From Phytoactinopolyspora limicola (lineage in GTDB: Bacteria > Actinomycetota > Actinomycetes > Jiangellales > Jiangellaceae): a stretch of DNA of 64,000 nucleotides. Below, piece by piece: positions 23,315 through 32,913 of this stretch; the stretch's first letter is position 1; each line of letters opens with the position of its first letter. Under the pieces are notes generated by a model that saw only the letters and a list, made by a program, of their open reading frames with translations, made no database searches and was not told the DNA's origin. The stretch spans positions 124,001-188,000 of the forward strand of contig NZ_JAAOEN010000002.1 in the NCBI RefSeq assembly GCF_011320225.1, read 5' to 3'. The translations under genes were made by a program, and so were the position numbers.

Positions 23315-26173
23315 ATGTACCCCGTCCGTACCACGCAGTCCTCCCGGCGACGCCGGGCCACGATGCTGACCCGGGTAGCGCTCACCCCGGCGGTGCTCAC
23401 CCCGCTCCTGCTGGTCTCGCTGACCAGTACCGCACCCGCCGCCGACGAGCCCGGTGTTCCCGGCACAGCCGCTGTGGAACCCCTGTTCGTCGACGACTTC
23501 ACCGACGGCGTCGCCGGGTGGCAGGCCATCGCCGGTTCCCTCGACGAGTGGAGCACCACCCACGCCGAGTTCTCGTACGTCACGGTCGACACTCGTGACC
23601 AAGCGGCTGGCCGCTACCTGGTCCCAGCTGCTGAGATCGACCTGCCCGAGCACTACGAGGTACGCACTCGGGTCCGGTTCGAGGCCGCGACGTCGTCGCC
23701 GACGGTGAACCTGCTGACCGATTTCCGTGAACCACTGGTCGTCACCGAGCGCAATCTGGCGGCGCAGATCACCGGGCCAGGCGGCATCCGCGCCGCCCGC
23801 CCGCTGGGCCAGGCCGTGGTGTGCTCCGGGGCCGCGCCGATCGAGACCGGTGAATGGCACGACCTGCTGATCCGCCGGGCGGGAGACATCTCGGTGATCG
23901 AGGTCGACGGGCAACCCGTCGCCGCCGTCGACTCCCCGACGGCAGGTGGCACGGTCGGGATCGGCGTGTATCACGCCCGCGCGTCGTTCGCGTCGGTCGC
24001 CGTACACGAGTTGTCCGGCATCCCCGACGGTCACCCCACCGAAGCCACCGGATGTGAATGGCACGAACCCGAGATCGATCAGCCGATCATGCTGAATCAG
24101 AGCGGGTTCAACCTCACCGAGACGAAACGGTTCACCGCACCACGGGCCGAGGACGGCGCCCCCTTCACCATCACCGACGAGTCCGGGACGGTGCGCTACG
24201 AAGGCACCGTCAACGGCGGCGTGGGCGACTTCACCGAGTTCGACCCACCTGACGTGGGCCCCTTCACGGTGGCCGTCGACGGCGCGGCCGGCAGCGGCGA
24301 GTCGGTTCCGTTCGGGATCGGGGCGTTCTGGCTGGAACGGGTCTCCTACCGGCAGGCCATCGCGTTCATGACCGACGTGCGCTGCTACTACGGCAGGATG
24401 GACTTGATGGCGCACGGCGGCACCGACCCGGCCAACTGCCTTTACGGGGTGGGCTGGCGCGACTCCCACCAGTTCTCGTACGAGCTCAACTCGCTCGTCG
24501 ACCTCTACCTGGCCAACCCGTCGGCGTTCGAGCAGATCACCGACCCGGACGCGGTCTACGTGGGCCTACCGGAACAGCTGCCGGTGGATACCCCGGAGAT
24601 CGCCCGGCTGATCCACTGGGCCGTCGAGGTATACCTCGACGGCGAGGTGAACCACACGATGCTGAAGGAGCAGCTGGCATCGTTCCTCTACGCCTACCCA
24701 CACCTGGAGCAGCACATCCCGCGGGACGTCTACGAGCGGGCCCGCGACTACCTCTTCCCGTTGTGGGACCAGCCGGCGAAGAACCGATTCGCCTGGCACG
24801 AGTACACCGACCACACCGCCGACCTGTTGCAGGTATACACCCAGATCGGCACTGGTAAAGGGGAGTTCCCCGTGGGCCACTCGATCTGGCCCAACGTGAT
24901 GATGTACGAAGTCGCGGTCCGTGAAGGACACGACGACGCCCACCGGTATCTCCAGGCCGCCCATGACCAAACCGCGTGGATCCTCGAGAACGTCGATCCC
25001 AGCGACCCGCGCGTCACCAAGGGCCAACGGCAGGGCGAGCACCATCTGATCACCGCGCTCACCCGGTTCACCCAGGCGCACCCGGATGCCGCACCGGCTG
25101 GCGTCGAGGACTTCGTCCGCGCCTGGGCGCAGGTGGTCGTCGACCGCTCGGACAACCTGTGGGACTTCCGACGCTACTCGGGCGACCGGTGGACCATCCC
25201 GTCGTTCACCGGCGGCGGCGCGTCCGACCCGAACGAGACCGGCAACGTCGCCGGCTTCGCTGCACCAGCGCTGGCCGCGGTCCGGCTGCTCGGCGACGAG
25301 GATCTCTTGTCCGCCCGGCTGCGGGGTATCGCCACCGCGCACGTCGACAACATCTTCGGGCGTAACCCGACCGGCCGGCACGCGTCACACCGCGGCCCCA
25401 CCGAACAATGGGGTTTCGAGGGCGTCGACGTCGGCTGGTACACGGAATATCAGGGTGGTGCCGGACGTCTGCAGGGAGCCCGCGGGGTCCTGGACGGCAG
25501 TCCGAAAAACGACCACTATCCCTACAACCCGTCGGTCGGAAACATCGGCCACTCCGAAGGCTGGGTAACGTTCAACACCGCGTGGAACACGTCGTTGGCG
25601 TGGCGAGCGGCAGACACCACCGACGTGACGGTTCATGCCGGCGACGGCAGCCCGGTGACCGCACTGGCCCCCGGAGAAACGGCGACGATCACCCTGACCG
25701 CCCCGCTCAACCTGCACGCCAACTCGGTGGACGAGGGGCTGGTCGACGTCCACAACGGCGACGCGGATCCGGTGCAGGTGCAGGTCCGGCAGACCGATCC
25801 GGGCGCCCGAACGTTCACCGGGCTGCTCGACCTGGACGACCTCGGGGCCGAAGCCGGCGACGTGGTCACCGTCTCGTACGGGTTCGGATCCTTCGCCACC
25901 AGCGTGCAAGTCGAGGTGGACGCGTGCCCGGACGGGTTCCCGGCGGACGAGACCATCCGGTTCGGTACCAGCGACTCGGGGGTTCCGAACTACGACCGCG
26001 GCGACGGATGCACATTCTTGGACGTCGTCTGGCAGACCGCCCCGTTCGACGGCCAAGGAGACCTGGTCCGTTCCGTGCGCACCACGGCCAACGACTGGCG
26101 TGCCGAAGGGCTCTTGGACCGGGCTGAGGCCCAGGCGATTGTTGCCGCGGCGGCCGGGTCCCGGGATTGGTAG
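23315..26173 (+). CDS. Secreted GH9-like glycoside hydrolase
   Basis: A protein of 952 residues starting three bases after the previous stop. Signal peptide with core LTPAVLTPLLLVSLTSTAP. Residues about 55-245 form a laminin-G-like beta sandwich (FVDDFTDGVAGWQAIAGS). An immunoglobulin-like domain of the GH9 N-terminal type follows (QPIMLNQSGFNLTETKRF, about 260-345), then a long (alpha/alpha)6-barrel region with NIFGRNPTGRHASHRGP, recalling the GH9 C-terminal signature. The last about 150 residues are beta-rich. It should hydrolyse glycosidic bonds in an extracellular polysaccharide together with the BNR-4 protein; the exact GH9-like subfamily and catalytic acids were not assigned. Confidence 0.7.
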   Translation: MYPVRTTQSSRRRRATMLTRVALTPAVLTPLLLVSLTSTAPAADEPGVPGTAAVEPLFVDDFTDGVAGWQAIAGSLDEWSTTHAEFSYVTVDTRDQAAGRYLVPAAEIDLPEHYEVRTRVRFEAATSSPTVNLLTDFREPLVVTERNLAAQITGPGGIRAARPLGQAVVCSGAAPIETGEWHDLLIRRAGDISVIEVDGQPVAAVDSPTAGGTVGIGVYHARASFASVAVHELSGIPDGHPTEATGCEWHEPEIDQPIMLNQSGFNLTETKRFTAPRAEDGAPFTITDESGTVRYEGTVNGGVGDFTEFDPPDVGPFTVAVDGAAGSGESVPFGIGAFWLERVSYRQAIAFMTDVRCYYGRMDLMAHGGTDPANCLYGVGWRDSHQFSYELNSLVDLYLANPSAFEQITDPDAVYVGLPEQLPVDTPEIARLIHWAVEVYLDGEVNHTMLKEQLASFLYAYPHLEQHIPRDVYERARDYLFPLWDQPAKNRFAWHEYTDHTADLLQVYTQIGTGKGEFPVGHSIWPNVMMYEVAVREGHDDAHRYLQAAHDQTAWILENVDPSDPRVTKGQRQGEHHLITALTRFTQAHPDAAPAGVEDFVRAWAQVVVDRSDNLWDFRRYSGDRWTIPSFTGGGASDPNETGNVAGFAAPALAAVRLLGDEDLLSARLRGIATAHVDNIFGRNPTGRHASHRGPTEQWGFEGVDVGWYTEYQGGAGRLQGARGVLDGSPKNDHYPYNPSVGNIGHSEGWVTFNTAWNTSLAWRAADTTDVTVHAGDGSPVTALAPGETATITLTAPLNLHANSVDEGLVDVHNGDADPVQVQVRQTDPGARTFTGLLDLDDLGAEAGDVVTVSYGFGSFATSVQVEVDACPDGFPADETIRFGTSDSGVPNYDRGDGCTFLDVVWQTAPFDGQGDLVRSVRTTANDWRAEGLLDRAEAQAIVAAAAGSRDW

Positions 26174-26203
26174 TGCCCACGTAGCTCGCCGTCCACCCTC
26201 CCC

Positions 26204-26743
26204 GTTGTGCACCTGATCTCCGTTTTGTCACCTGATCTTTTGCATGGGAGCGATCAGATGCGGTGACGACGTGTTGATGGCGGGTGACGGCGCGGTCGGT
26301 GCATCTGATCGCATCCCGAGGTATGGACGCGTGGCGATCAGATGCATGAACGGGGCGCATCGGTGGGTTAGTGCATCTGATCGTCAACACCCATGACGCC
26401 GATCTGCGTCGTCACGTGCCACGCAGGACGTCGTCGAACGCGCCTGGACAGTGGGCGACCGACTCCGCGCGGGTCAACGTTCAGTCAAGCTCACTGCACA
26501 GGCACACCCCACACTCCCCACCTCATTCTCGACGGCCTAGTGGGGCGGGGGCGGCAGACCCGCTAGATCAGATGCACTACTTGCCCTGACATGGCTGTCT
26601 GTACATCTGATCGCTACGTGTCCATACCTCGGGATGCGATCAGATGCACCCACCACGCTGCCACGTGCGTCAACGCGTCGCCGGCTGCATCTGATCGCTC
26701 CAAAGAAAAAGATCAGGTGACAAACGGAGATCAGGTGCACAAC
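26204..26743. repeat. Dyad-symmetric GATCAG element, copy E3
   Basis: Sites with GATC at 26215, 26234, 26252, 26307, 26336, 26379 | 26566, 26609, 26638, 26693, 26711, 26729. Spacings 19, 18, 55, 29, 43, loop 187, 43, 29, 55, 18, 18; orientation F F R F R F | R F R F R R. Ends read GTTGTGCACCTGATCTCCG and its complement. The 37-base segments spanning sites 4-5 and 8-9 pair with only two mismatches; other inner segments pair weakly. It starts 31 bases after the GH9-like stop. The loop contains no recognisable gene. Confidence 0.93.
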
Positions 26744-26832
26744 CGGGGGAGCTCGGCTATACGGCTGCGGCACGCTGCGCTGTTGCGTGTCTCCGCTTGG
26801 TAACAGTTTCGACAATGAGCCTCTACGTCATC

Positions 26833-26861
26833 TTGACCGGAAATTATTTTCTCGCTACGTT
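26833..26861 (+). promoter_or_regulatory. Probable promoter of the second ABC transporter operon
   Basis: TTGACC (26833-26838), 17-base AT-rich spacer, TACGTT (26856-26861). CCGGAA (26837-26842) and TTCCGG (26860-26865) form an inverted repeat overlapping both elements and could be an operator. The first gene begins about 80 bases downstream. Confidence 0.5.
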
Positions 26862-26940
26862 CCGGGCTATTGGTCTACACCAATTGCACCGCCGAACGCT
26901 TGCCCATGTACCGGTCACCAGCGACCCCGGGAGCAGCACC

Positions 26941-28827
26941 ATGTAGGTCACGCGACTCACCGCCACCCTGGCGGCGTTCGCCCTTGCCCTCACCGCATGC
27001 GGCGGTGACGACGACGGCGACGACGCGCCGGGCACCCCTGACGACAACGGCAACGGCGCCACCGACGACGGCGAAGACGAAGACCCTGACGCGTCCGAGG
27101 TACGCCGCGGTGGCACGTACACGACGATCATCACCCGCCTCGACGCCACCGCCCCGGCCAACCCGTTCAACCCCGACCCGAACTCCTGGGGCGGATACAA
27201 CGCCATGCGTTTGGCCTGGGTCAAGAACCATCCGACCAGCCCTACCGAGTTCTACCCCGGCCTGGCCTCGGAGTGGGAGGTGTCCGACGACAACCTCGAA
27301 CTCACCGTCACCATCCATCCGGATGCCACCTGGTCGGATGGGACACCGGTGACCGCCGAGGACGTTGTCGTCTCCTCGAACATCGCGTATACCCGGGGGT
27401 CCGGTGCCTTCATTCTCGACCCGGGCGCGGCTGGCGCGGCGTCAGACATCGAGGTGGTCGACGACAAGACGATCCAGTTCACCCAGGACCCGGAGAACCC
27501 CACCCGCGAGTTCGTCAACGGCATCATGAACATGACGATCGTGCCGGCCCACGTCTACGGTGACCTTCTCCCGGCCGACTTCGAGCAGACACTCGAGGCC
27601 GCACGTGGTGACGACGACGCCGCCGACGATGCCCGCGAGGCGGTCGCCGAGGCAGGTGAGGCCGTCGTCGGATTCGCTCCGGAGGAGGACATCTCGGCCG
27701 GTCCGTACGTGCTCGAACGGATCAACCCCAGTGAAGCGCTGCTGGTGCGCAACGAGCACTTCCACAACGATCACCTCGTCGCTCCCGATCAGGTGATCGT
27801 GCGCAGCTACGACGGCAACGAGCAGGTGTGGGACTACCTGCGCGCTGGTGAGCTCGACTCCTCGCACTTCGTGGCGGTGCCGGCCGACGTGGTGCAGCAG
27901 ATCGAGGCGGTTCCCGGCAACGAGGCCAGCCGCACCTACTCGCCCGTCGTCGCCGGCCTGGCATTCAACCAGTCCTACGAGCCGTTCGACGACATCCATG
28001 TGCGGCGGGCTCTGGCCTTCGCCCTCGACCGCGAGCAAGTGGTGAACATCGCCAGTCCGGACGGCGGCGTGGCCGCCACCACGACCTCCGGCATGCACCA
28101 GGAGGTGCTCGACGCCTGGGTTGGTGGTGCCGCGGGTGACCTCGAACCGTTCGCTTACGATCTCGACCGCGCCGCGGAGGAACTGGAAGCGGCCGGTATG
28201 ACCCAGGAGGACGGCCGCTGGATCCAGGCCAACGGCGAACCGTTCGAGGTGCCGATCCAGGTGGTCAGCGGCTTCTCCGACTGGATCGCAGCGGGTGAGA
28301 ACATGGCCACCCAGCTCAACGAGTTCGGTATCGACTCCGAGATCCTCACCGCCCCTGACTTCACCGTCTATCAGGAGGAGATGGCGGCCGGGGCCTACCC
28401 GGTGGGCTTCTGGCTGATCGGCCTGGGCCCGTCGCCGTACAACATCTACCAGCGGCTCTACGGTCAGTCGAACGGCTGGCAGGTGCTGGCCGGCCAGCTT
28501 AGCTACTCCGAGCCCGGTGAAGACGGCAACTGGAAGGGTGGCCCGGAAACCTACGAGGTGGAGGGACACGGCACCGTCAACCCGGGCGAGCTGGCCCACG
28601 AACTGCGCACCGCCGACGAGGCCCGCACCAACGAGATCATGACGATCCTCGCCCAAACCACCAACGAGCACCTGCCGGTGGTCCAGATGTGGGACTACGT
28701 CAACACCCAGTTCTCCAACAACACCCGGTTCATCACCGACCCGCCGGACGACGCCCGCCGCGTCACCGGCGTGACCAGCCTCGCCGGCATATGGATCCAG
28801 CAGGGCTGGGTCACCGCGGTCGAGTGA
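26941..28827 (+). CDS. ABC transporter substrate-binding lipoprotein (SBP_bac_5) with TAG as second codon
   Basis: The frame encodes a family 5 (oligopeptide/oligosaccharide) binding protein of about 625 residues: signal peptide VTRLTATLAAFALALTAC with lipobox LTAC, an Asp-rich linker, then GGTYTTIITRLDA and IHPDATWSDGTPVTAEDVVVS, both typical. However, the only ATG with a ribosome site (GGGAG, 7 bases, ATG at 26941) is followed at once by TAG (26944-26946). No upstream start can bypass it; the next in-frame possibilities are a CTG at 26968, which lacks the charged n-region, or ATG 27205 inside the mature domain. A CAG-to-TAG change, sequencing error or unusual initiation are alternatives. 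The rest of the frame is intact and unusually well preserved for a dead gene. Confidence 0.85.
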
Positions 28828-28855
28828 CGCCGGCGCGAGACGGATATAGACGACG

Positions 28856-29860
28856 TTGAAGGGACTAACACGACGGCTCGCGGGCCAGCTGGTCCGCGGG
28901 CTCGTCATGATCTGGGTGGTGCTGACGTTCACCTTCGTGATCATCAGCATCATGCCCGGCGACCCGGTCCGCGCGATGTACGAGCAGCTGATTCAGCAGG
29001 GCTACTCACCGCAGCAGGCCGAGTCCGAAACCGCGCTGCTGCACCGGTTCCGGCCAACGGGGAACATCGCCGAACAGTACGTGGAGTACATCGGCTCGCT
29101 CCTGCGCTTCGACCTGGGGCAGTCGATGTACACCAGGGTCGACGTGGGCGACGTCCTGCTCGACGCGGCGAAGTGGACGGTCATCCCGGTACTGCTCGGC
29201 ACCATCCTGAGCTTCGGCCTGGGTGTGTTCATCGGCGTATACGCGGCGATCAAACGGTCGAGCAAACTCGGCGACGCGCTCACGATGTCCGGATCGCTGC
29301 TCCGCGGCATCCCAGACTTCGTGATCGGGTTGACCCTGGCCGCGATCTTCGCGACGCTCTGGCCAGTGCTGCCCAGAGCGGGTGCGGTGGACATCAGATA
29401 CGAGCCGGGGTTCAACCTCGACTACATCTTCTCCCTCGGTTACCACGCGATCCTGCCGGTGGCGACGTACACCATCTCCGCCTACGGCGGTTTCATCCTG
29501 GCGATGAAATCCAGTGTGGTGACGGTGCTCGGCGACGACTTCATCCTTGCCGCCGAGCTACGCGGCATGAAGCGGTCGATCATCTTCCGCTATATCGCGC
29601 GTAATGCGATCCTGCCGCTGTTCACCGTCTTCGCGCTCTCCATCGCGGCGGTGTTCAGCGGGGCGATCTTCATTGAACGGATCTTCAACTATCCCGGGCT
29701 CGGAATGTTGCTGATCAACAGCATCGGTCGCCGCGACATCACCGTGATGGCCGGGGCACTGCTCTTGATCACTATCGCGGTAATCATCGCCAACATCGTC
29801 GCGGACATGTTCTACAGCGTGATCGACCCACGGATCCGAAGGGCAGGTGAACGCGTATGA
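28856..29860 (+). CDS. ABC transporter permease, DppB/OppB type
   Basis: A protein of 334 residues with six membrane helices. N-terminal RRLAGQLVRGLVMIWVVLTF and IISIMPGDPVRAMYEQ are typical of OppB-type subunits, and the EAA-like loop is LAAELRGMKRSIIFRYIARN. TTG start at 28856. It forms the membrane channel with the OppC-type subunit, whose start overlaps its stop (29857-29860). In this locus the cargo is more likely an oligosaccharide than a peptide, since family members serve both and secreted glycan-degrading enzymes lie upstream. Confidence 0.92.
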   Translation: MKGLTRRLAGQLVRGLVMIWVVLTFTFVIISIMPGDPVRAMYEQLIQQGYSPQQAESETALLHRFRPTGNIAEQYVEYIGSLLRFDLGQSMYTRVDVGDVLLDAAKWTVIPVLLGTILSFGLGVFIGVYAAIKRSSKLGDALTMSGSLLRGIPDFVIGLTLAAIFATLWPVLPRAGAVDIRYEPGFNLDYIFSLGYHAILPVATYTISAYGGFILAMKSSVVTVLGDDFILAAELRGMKRSIIFRYIARNAILPLFTVFALSIAAVFSGAIFIERIFNYPGLGMLLINSIGRRDITVMAGALLLITIAVIIANIVADMFYSVIDPRIRRAGERV

Positions 29861-30762
29861 CCTCGTCGTCGATGGTCGACGTCACCACTAAGGGCCCGTC
29901 GATGCGCCGGAACTTCTGGCGCGGTGTCTGGCGGGTGATGAAACGCAAACCGAGCCGGCTATTCGGTGCGCTGCTCATGGCCCTGTTCGTCTTCATGGCC
30001 ACGATAGGGCCGATGCTCTACAGCCGGCCGCTGCCCCGGGACCCGAACAACTTCTTCGCCTCCCCGAGTCTGCGGCACCCGTTCGGCACCGACTTCCAGG
30101 GCACCGACGTCTTGTCATTGGTGGTGATCGGCTCCCGATACGTCCTGCTGACCGCCTTGATCACCGCCGTGGTGACAATCGTGCTTGGCGCGTCGATCGG
30201 GTTGTTCGCCGGATACCGCCGGGGCCGCATGGACGCGGTTCTCATGCGGATCACCGATATCAACCTGACCATCCCGGGTATCCCGATTCTGCTGGTGCTG
30301 TCTACCGTGTGGCAGTTCGCCAGCCCGTGGGAGATGGGCCTGGTGCTGGGCCTGCTCGGTTGGGGCGCACTGGCCCGCGCGGTGCGTTCGCAGACGCTGT
30401 CGTTGCGGGAGCGCGGGTTCATCGAGGCGGCCCGCGGGTTGGGCCTGTCCACCCCGCATATCGTCTTCCGTGAACTACTCCCCCCGATCGCCCCGTACAT
30501 CGCGATGAATCTGCTGATGAGCATGATCCTCGCGGTGTGGGCCCAGGTGGGCCTGTTCTTCCTCGGCGTGATGCCGGTGATCGGGGAGAACTGGGGGGTC
30601 ATGCTCAACCGGGCGGTGTTCGACTTCGGCGCGATGACAACGGCCGCTCGGCTGCCGTACATGCTGGCTCCGTTGCTGGCGCTGATGTTGCTCACGGTTG
30701 CCATCGTGCTCGTGGTAGACGCCATGGACGAGATCTTCAACCCGCGGCTTCGGGAGGAATAG
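29857..30762 (+). CDS. ABC transporter permease, DppC/OppC type
   Basis: A protein of 301 residues. N-terminal OppC-type segment with RVMKRKPSRLFGALLMAL, then HPFGTDFQGTDVLSLVVIGS, the hallmark HPxGTDxxGxD loop, and the EAA loop FIEAARGLGLSTPHIVFREL. Six membrane helices. Four-base overlap with the preceding permease; three bases before the next ATPase start. Confidence 0.93.
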   Translation: MTSSSMVDVTTKGPSMRRNFWRGVWRVMKRKPSRLFGALLMALFVFMATIGPMLYSRPLPRDPNNFFASPSLRHPFGTDFQGTDVLSLVVIGSRYVLLTALITAVVTIVLGASIGLFAGYRRGRMDAVLMRITDINLTIPGIPILLVLSTVWQFASPWEMGLVLGLLGWGALARAVRSQTLSLRERGFIEAARGLGLSTPHIVFRELLPPIAPYIAMNLLMSMILAVWAQVGLFFLGVMPVIGENWGVMLNRAVFDFGAMTTAARLPYMLAPLLALMLLTVAIVLVVDAMDEIFNPRLREE

Positions 30763-30764
30763 CG

Positions 30765-31820
30765 GTGCCCCTTGCCACCCGCTCCGCCACCGGCGGCACC
30801 TCGGATACACCCGGCGCCGCCGGCGTGCGGATCCGCGGCCTGACCGTCGTCTACAAAACCCCCGCCGGGGAACTTCCCGCGGTCCGCGACATCAACCTCG
30901 AGCTGCCGGCGGGCACCGTAACCGGCCTGGTCGGCGAGTCCGGGTCCGGGAAATCGACCCTCGCGTTGTCATTGCTCAACGCTGTCCAACCACCGGGCCG
31001 AATCGCCGCCGGGCAGGTGGAGATCGACGGCATCGGCGACGTCGTCGGGCTACGCGGCGAACGGCTGCGCAAGGTCCGCGGCGGTCAGGTCGGGTACGTG
31101 TTCCAAGCCGCCCAGAACTCGCTCAACCCGCTCAAGACCGTCGGTAAACAACTACTCGACCTTGGCCGCTCCCACGACGTGGACAATCTGCGGGCGCTGG
31201 TAGCCGAAGCCAAGCAGTTGCTCGGACGGATGGGGCTGGACGGCGCGCGGGTACTCGACTCGTATCAGCACGAACTGTCCGGCGGGATGCGCCAGCGGGT
31301 CGGCATCATGTTCGCCCTGGTACTCAACGCACATCTCGTCGTCCTCGACGAACCAACCACGGCACTCGACATGATCACTCAGGCGAACATCTTGGAGATC
31401 ATCCGGGATATCCACGCCGAACGCGGCTTGACCACACTCGTCATCACCCACGACATAGGTGTGGTGGCCGAGGTGGCCGACCGGCTGGCAGTCATGTACG
31501 GCGGGCAAGTGGTGGAGCAGGGTCCGGTCCGGACGGTGCTCGGCGACCCCCACCATCCGTACACTCGCGGGCTCATCCGGGCCATTCCCCGGCTCACCGG
31601 TGGTATCGACGAGGCACAAGCCCTACCGGGCCGGCCACCAAACCTCATGACGTTGCCGACGCAGGGTTGTGTCTTCCGCGAGCGGTGCCCGCTGCGTATG
31701 GAGGTTTGCGAGACTGTCGACCCGCCCCGCGTCCACCTGGCTGGCCGGCTGGTCGCCTGTCACGCCATGACCGGTCCGTCCGACGTCACACCCACCGGCC
31801 ACGAGGGAGCCACCCGATGA
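30765..31820 (+). CDS. ABC transporter ATP-binding protein, DppD/OppD type
   Basis: A protein of 351 residues. Walker [11 protein letters not shown]-loop in [13 protein letters not shown], signature LSGGMRQRV, Walker [13 protein letters not shown] and switch His in VITHDIG. The C-terminal oligopeptide extension contains the iron-sulfur-type cysteine motif [15 protein letters not shown]. The frame is open further upstream, but the GTG at 30765 follows GGGAGGAAT and gives the normal family start. Coupled to the DppF-type gene by an ATGA overlap. Confidence 0.93.
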   Translation: MPLATRSATGGTSDTPGAAGVRIRGLTVVYKTPAGELPAVRDINLELPAGTVTGLVGESGSGKSTLALSLLNAVQPPGRIAAGQVEIDGIGDVVGLRGERLRKVRGGQVGYVFQAAQNSLNPLKTVGKQLLDLGRSHDVDNLRALVAEAKQLLGRMGLDGARVLDSYQHELSGGMRQRVGIMFALVLNAHLVVLDEPTTALDMITQANILEIIRDIHAERGLTTLVITHDIGVVAEVADRLAVMYGGQVVEQGPVRTVLGDPHHPYTRGLIRAIPRLTGGIDEAQALPGRPPNLMTLPTQGCVFRERCPLRMEVCETVDPPRVHLAGRLVACHAMTGPSDVTPTGHEGATR

Positions 31821-32893
31821 TCAGCGGCCGGGGAATCGTCAAGACGTTCCGTCAGCGCGGCGACGTTCTGGGCAAACGCGAGGTCAAGGCACTCCGAGGG
31901 GTCGACTTCACCATCCCACGGGGTGGCGCGATCTCCTTCATCGGCGAGTCCGGATGCGGCAAGACCACTCTCGGACGCATCATCGCCGGCCTGGAGACCT
32001 ACGACGAGGGTGAGCTGACCATCGACGGCGTGGCGATGTCGTCCCTGCGTCCGCGCGCCCAGCAGCCCCACTTCCGACGGGTGCAGCTCATCCACCAGGA
32101 CCCGTACTCGGCGCTGAACCCGACCCGGACCATTCACCAGGCTCTGCACGATCCACTCAAACTCCGGGCCCGGCAGCTCGGAGCGTCGTCGTCGTGGATG
32201 TACCAGCGGGCCCGTGAGCTGCTCCAACTGGTGGACCTCGACCCGGACCATGTGCTGGCCCGCTACCCACATCAGCTCTCCGGCGGCATGCGGCAGCGGG
32301 TGGTGATCGCCCGCTCCCTCACCGTCGACCCCGATGTGTTGATCGCCGACGAGGCCGTGTCGATGATCGACGTGTCGCTACGGCTGGGTATCCTCAGCCT
32401 CCTTCGCGACCTGCGGGAACGGTTGGGGGTGAGCCTGCTCTACATCACTCACGACGTCGCTACCGCCCGTTACATCGGCGCCGACGGCGACATGTACGTG
32501 ATCTACCGAGGCCAGATCATCGAACGCGGTCCCACCGAGACGGTCATCGCCAACCCCGTGCACCCGTACACCCAATCGCTGCTGTCGGCGATCCCGGTGC
32601 TGTACGGCATGGAACAGCCCGGCCCCGAGCAGGTGAAGCCCCTGAACCCGGCCGATGCCGGCACCGACGATAGCGGTGCGGCCGCAGCCCAGGCCGGCAT
32701 AGACGACACCGGCTGCCTGTTCGCCGATCGCTGCCCGTTCAGAACCGACCGGTGCACGGCGGAGACGCCGGTGCTGGGACTAGCGGCGCCAGAACACCAG
32801 GACGACGTCGCAGAAACTGGCGGGGGCCGGGTTCATGCGTGTTTCCACCCCATACCGCGGCAGGTCGCGGCCACCTCTGTGCAAAAGACGTGA
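31817..32893 (+). CDS. ABC transporter ATP-binding protein, DppF/OppF type
   Basis: A protein of 358 residues. Walker [10 protein letters not shown], signature LSGGMRQRV, Walker [15 protein letters not shown] (the usual EPTSALD reads EAVSMID, a common variant in this subfamily), switch YITHDV. C-terminal cysteine motif [15 protein letters not shown], as in OppD/F. Together with the gene at 30765 it forms the ATPase heterodimer of the importer. Confidence 0.92.
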   Translation: MISGRGIVKTFRQRGDVLGKREVKALRGVDFTIPRGGAISFIGESGCGKTTLGRIIAGLETYDEGELTIDGVAMSSLRPRAQQPHFRRVQLIHQDPYSALNPTRTIHQALHDPLKLRARQLGASSSWMYQRARELLQLVDLDPDHVLARYPHQLSGGMRQRVVIARSLTVDPDVLIADEAVSMIDVSLRLGILSLLRDLRERLGVSLLYITHDVATARYIGADGDMYVIYRGQIIERGPTETVIANPVHPYTQSLLSAIPVLYGMEQPGPEQVKPLNPADAGTDDSGAAAAQAGIDDTGCLFADRCPFRTDRCTAETPVLGLAAPEHQDDVAETGGGRVHACFHPIPRQVAATSVQKT

Positions 32894-32913
32894 GGCGTGG
32901 AAACGTTGGGGAG

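Noticed and set aside
22391-24469. Open frame of 692 codons on the minus strand
   Set aside because: Antisense shadow of the BNR-4 and GH9-like genes; composition rich in Gly, Arg, Val and Asp without any domain. The plus-strand frames have signal peptides and recognisable domains.
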